Positions 62,350-64,000 of a DNA stretch of 64,000 bases are shown piece by piece (position 1 is the first letter of the stretch; each line of letters starts with the position of its first letter). The position numbers and the translations under genes are program-made. The notes below the pieces were generated by a model that was given only the letters and a program-made list of their open reading frames with translations, made no database searches and was not told where the DNA came from. The DNA comes from Tissierella sp. MB52-C2 (lineage in GTDB: Bacteria; Bacillota; Clostridia; Tissierellales; Tissierellaceae), in the NCBI RefSeq assembly GCF_030931715.1, contig NZ_CP133261.1, positions 3,636,643-3,700,642 of the forward strand, written 5' to 3'.

Positions 62350-63717
62350 TTATAGCTGACTATTCTTAGTAATTTTCCATATAACACCCGATTTTGGATA
62401 AAACTCATCAGGTTCGCCCTCAGGTGTAACTGCAAAATCCAGTATATACATAGCGTTGTCAGGTCCAAATACTACATCAATTGGTCTTTCAAAGCCTCCT
62501 TCACCTGTATAAGAAGCTGGAAGACCAGACTTATTAATAGCAAAGTCAGTTACTTCTCCTGTTTCCATATTAATTCTTGATATTCTATGACCTACATTAG
62601 GAAGGGGTTTGCCTCCTGTAGTTTCCGGAGCCTCACTACCATATTCGGCAATATAAGCATCCCCATAGGGACCAAAATCGCTATAATTAAAATCAAAACC
62701 CATTATGGCAGAGTGTGGAGTAAAGAGGGCAAATGGTTCTGGAGGAGCCATTGGATGTTCGGCCAATAAAAATCTAGGTTGAGCTTCACCTTCTGGTTTG
62801 AATCTTGGCAGTGTTACTGGAAGTCCTCCAGTGTAATCAGGCCAGCCATACCAAGTTCCAGGAACAATCACATGAAATTCATCTGGTGAATTATTAATAG
62901 GTCTGCTGCCTCTAACATCTGAACCATGATTTGTACTAAATAGCCTATTAAATCTGTCAAACTTTAATCTAAATGGATTCCTAAGCCCCCAAGCGATTAG
63001 CTCAAGGTCTGAGCCATCAAGATTTGATCTAAGTATACTGCCACTAGCCCTTGCGATACCTTTTACCCATTCATAAGGAGTACCTGGTACACCAAAGGGT
63101 GAATATGCACCAGTGCAGGTATAGTCATCTGGTGATGCAGTTTGAATATTTTTAGTTATAAAGTTCTCTCCATTTAAAACTATGTTACTTCCAGGGTAAT
63201 CATGGAAAAAGGGGTACTTTTCTATCCAACTATTATCTAATCCTACTACACCTGAGTTAGTAGCTGTTCCTTGCCCAAAATACATTTTTCCATCACATCC
63301 AAAAACTACTTGATTGTTATGATGATCGCCAAAACTAGGCAGACCAGAAATTATGTCTTCCTTTGTTCCATCTGGTTTGACTATGGTTATAAATCCTCTA
63401 TGAGATACATAAATGTTTCCGTTGAGGTAATTTATACCTGTTAATGGGGGATTAAAGCCTTCTGCAACTATTTCAAAGCCATTCTTAGAAAGACGCAGAA
63501 CTTTACCATTACCAGATATAACTCCAGCATCAGCCACTAGCATTTCTCCATTTTCAGTAAAAATCATATTAATAGGGGTATTTAATCCTTGTGCGAATAC
63601 ATCTATCTTATAGCCTAAAGGTAATTTTATGTCAGAAGGATTAAGTTTTCTCTTATAGTTTTCTTTGTATTCATTAGGCGGTGTAGTTAAATTAGAAAAT
63701 CGCTCTTGTCTTCTCAT
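62350..63717 (-). CDS. GSDH/sorbosone-dehydrogenase-like six-bladed beta-propeller
   Basis: 455 residues, no signal peptide. Beta-propeller repeats with PINMIFTENGEMLVADAG, GDHHNNQVVFGCDGKMYFGQG (catalytic-type His pair), GLRNPFRLKFDRFNRLFSTN and ERPIDVVFGPDNAMYILDF. The family uses PQQ in soluble glucose/aldose dehydrogenases, but a strict anaerobe is unlikely to make PQQ, so many Firmicute members have unknown roles. A GGAG-type site precedes the ATG. Confidence 0.8.
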   Translation of the reverse strand: MRRQERFSNLTTPPNEYKENYKRKLNPSDIKLPLGYKIDVFAQGLNTPINMIFTENGEMLVADAGVISGNGKVLRLSKNGFEIVAEGFNPPLTGINYLNGNIYVSHRGFITIVKPDGTKEDIISGLPSFGDHHNNQVVFGCDGKMYFGQGTATNSGVVGLDNSWIEKYPFFHDYPGSNIVLNGENFITKNIQTASPDDYTCTGAYSPFGVPGTPYEWVKGIARASGSILRSNLDGSDLELIAWGLRNPFRLKFDRFNRLFSTNHGSDVRGSRPINNSPDEFHVIVPGTWYGWPDYTGGLPVTLPRFKPEGEAQPRFLLAEHPMAPPEPFALFTPHSAIMGFDFNYSDFGPYGDAYIAEYGSEAPETTGGKPLPNVGHRISRINMETGEVTDFAINKSGLPASYTGEGGFERPIDVVFGPDNAMYILDFAVTPEGEPDEFYPKSGVIWKITKNSQL

Positions 63718-63867
63718 AAAAAAACTCCTTTTTAATTATTATTTGTAATAGCATATTCATTAGGTACTCCGTTAGTTCCTTTTGAGAATATAACAAGGTA
63801 ACAAAAAATAGATTAGGTTCATATAATATAATTCATTATATATAAAATTAATTATTGGAGGAATATT

Positions 63868-64000
63868 ATGATTAATACTAAAAACATTATAATTGGTTCC
63901 TTGTTTGCAGCTATAGCAGCTTTATTTCAGCTAATACCTGTTGTATTTTCAGAAGTTCTTGTATTTTTGACTATTTTTAGTGCAGTTCCCATTTATATTG
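63868..64000 (+). CDS. Membrane protein, 3' end outside window
   Basis: ATG 63868 with TTGGAGG ahead opens MINTKNIIIGSLFAAIAALF, then QLIPVVFSEVLVFLTIFSAV: two hydrophobic helices at the start of a multi-pass protein. Only 44 residues are visible. Family not assigned. Confidence 0.65.
   Translation, partial: MINTKNIIIGSLFAAIAALFQLIPVVFSEVLVFLTIFSAVPIYI

Noticed and set aside
1-64000. CRISPR arrays, rRNA and tRNA genes
   Set aside because: No regularly spaced repeats, rRNA-like conserved stretches or cloverleaf-compatible GTTC loops with acceptor stems were recognised by eye.

Overview
The window is AT-rich, has strong AGGAGG-type ribosome binding sites, many Rho-independent terminators and a lysine riboswitch in front of aspartokinase. 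Gene content includes hydroxylamine reductase (Hcp), a TRAP transporter under an NtrC/sigma-54 regulator, an Agr peptide quorum system and several multidrug ABC pairs. Together this points to an anaerobic low-GC Firmicute of the class Clostridia, plausibly near Tissierella or its relatives. That placement is inference from gene content and style. No rRNA, tRNA, CRISPR array, complete insertion sequence or prophage was recognised. Layout, first half: 1-3.5 kb holds a LytS/LytR-type two-component system directly upstream of a CstA-family carbon transporter (pyruvate/peptide-uptake logic). At 3.6-7.2 kb are an M28 lipoprotein peptidase, purC and a VanY-like carboxypeptidase. At 7.5-15.8 kb are two consecutive heterodimeric ABC exporters, each with one degenerate and one canonical nucleotide-binding domain, with a MarR regulator between them. 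At 15.9-17.5 kb is lysC with a full lysine riboswitch (promoter, aptamer, terminator). A heavily deleted copy of the last ABC gene follows at 17.5-18.3 kb. From 19.4 to 28.7 kb lies an accessory island: a zinc-ribbon microprotein, a divergent class I isoprenoid-synthase-fold enzyme, a complete agr system in an unusual convergent arrangement (agrA-like and agrC on +, agrB and a previously uncalled agrD on -), then a secreted putative toxin followed by a run of small immunity-like genes and their decaying copies. Second half: 28.9-31.7 kb holds lplA-lipA and an ATP-grasp ligase. At 31.8-39.3 kb are a PAS-GGDEF cyclase, a sensor kinase with a solute-binding sensor domain, its sigma-54 activator, and a TRAP transporter behind a textbook sigma-54 promoter. 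At 39.3-42.2 kb is a minus-strand lipid/ester-type operon (hydrolase, acyltransferase, DUF6320). At 42.3-44.5 kb are DUF302, YciI and DJ-1 genes plus small membrane proteins; the DUF302 gene has a CsoR/CstR-like operator. At 44.6-49.8 kb is a puzzling cluster: a solute-binding-fold protein with no signal peptide, a HypB-like GTPase, an ABC ATPase with no permease, a small Cys-rich protein, and hcp behind a CRP/FNR-type palindrome centred at -41.5. At 50-54.9 kb are a MocR regulator, ogt and adaA DNA repair genes, a WYL regulator and a reductase. At 55-59.7 kb small genes are mixed with several pseudogenes. The window ends with an MFS exporter, an exonuclease, a GSDH-type beta-propeller protein and a truncated membrane gene. 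The best candidates for undescribed biology are (1) the cytosolic ABC/GTPase/solute-binding cluster joined to hcp, (2) the convergent agr locus with a serine-based autoinducer next to a secreted toxin and its immunity array, and (3) the isoprenoid-fold enzyme beside agr. All functional statements rest on reading motifs by eye; no database search was run.
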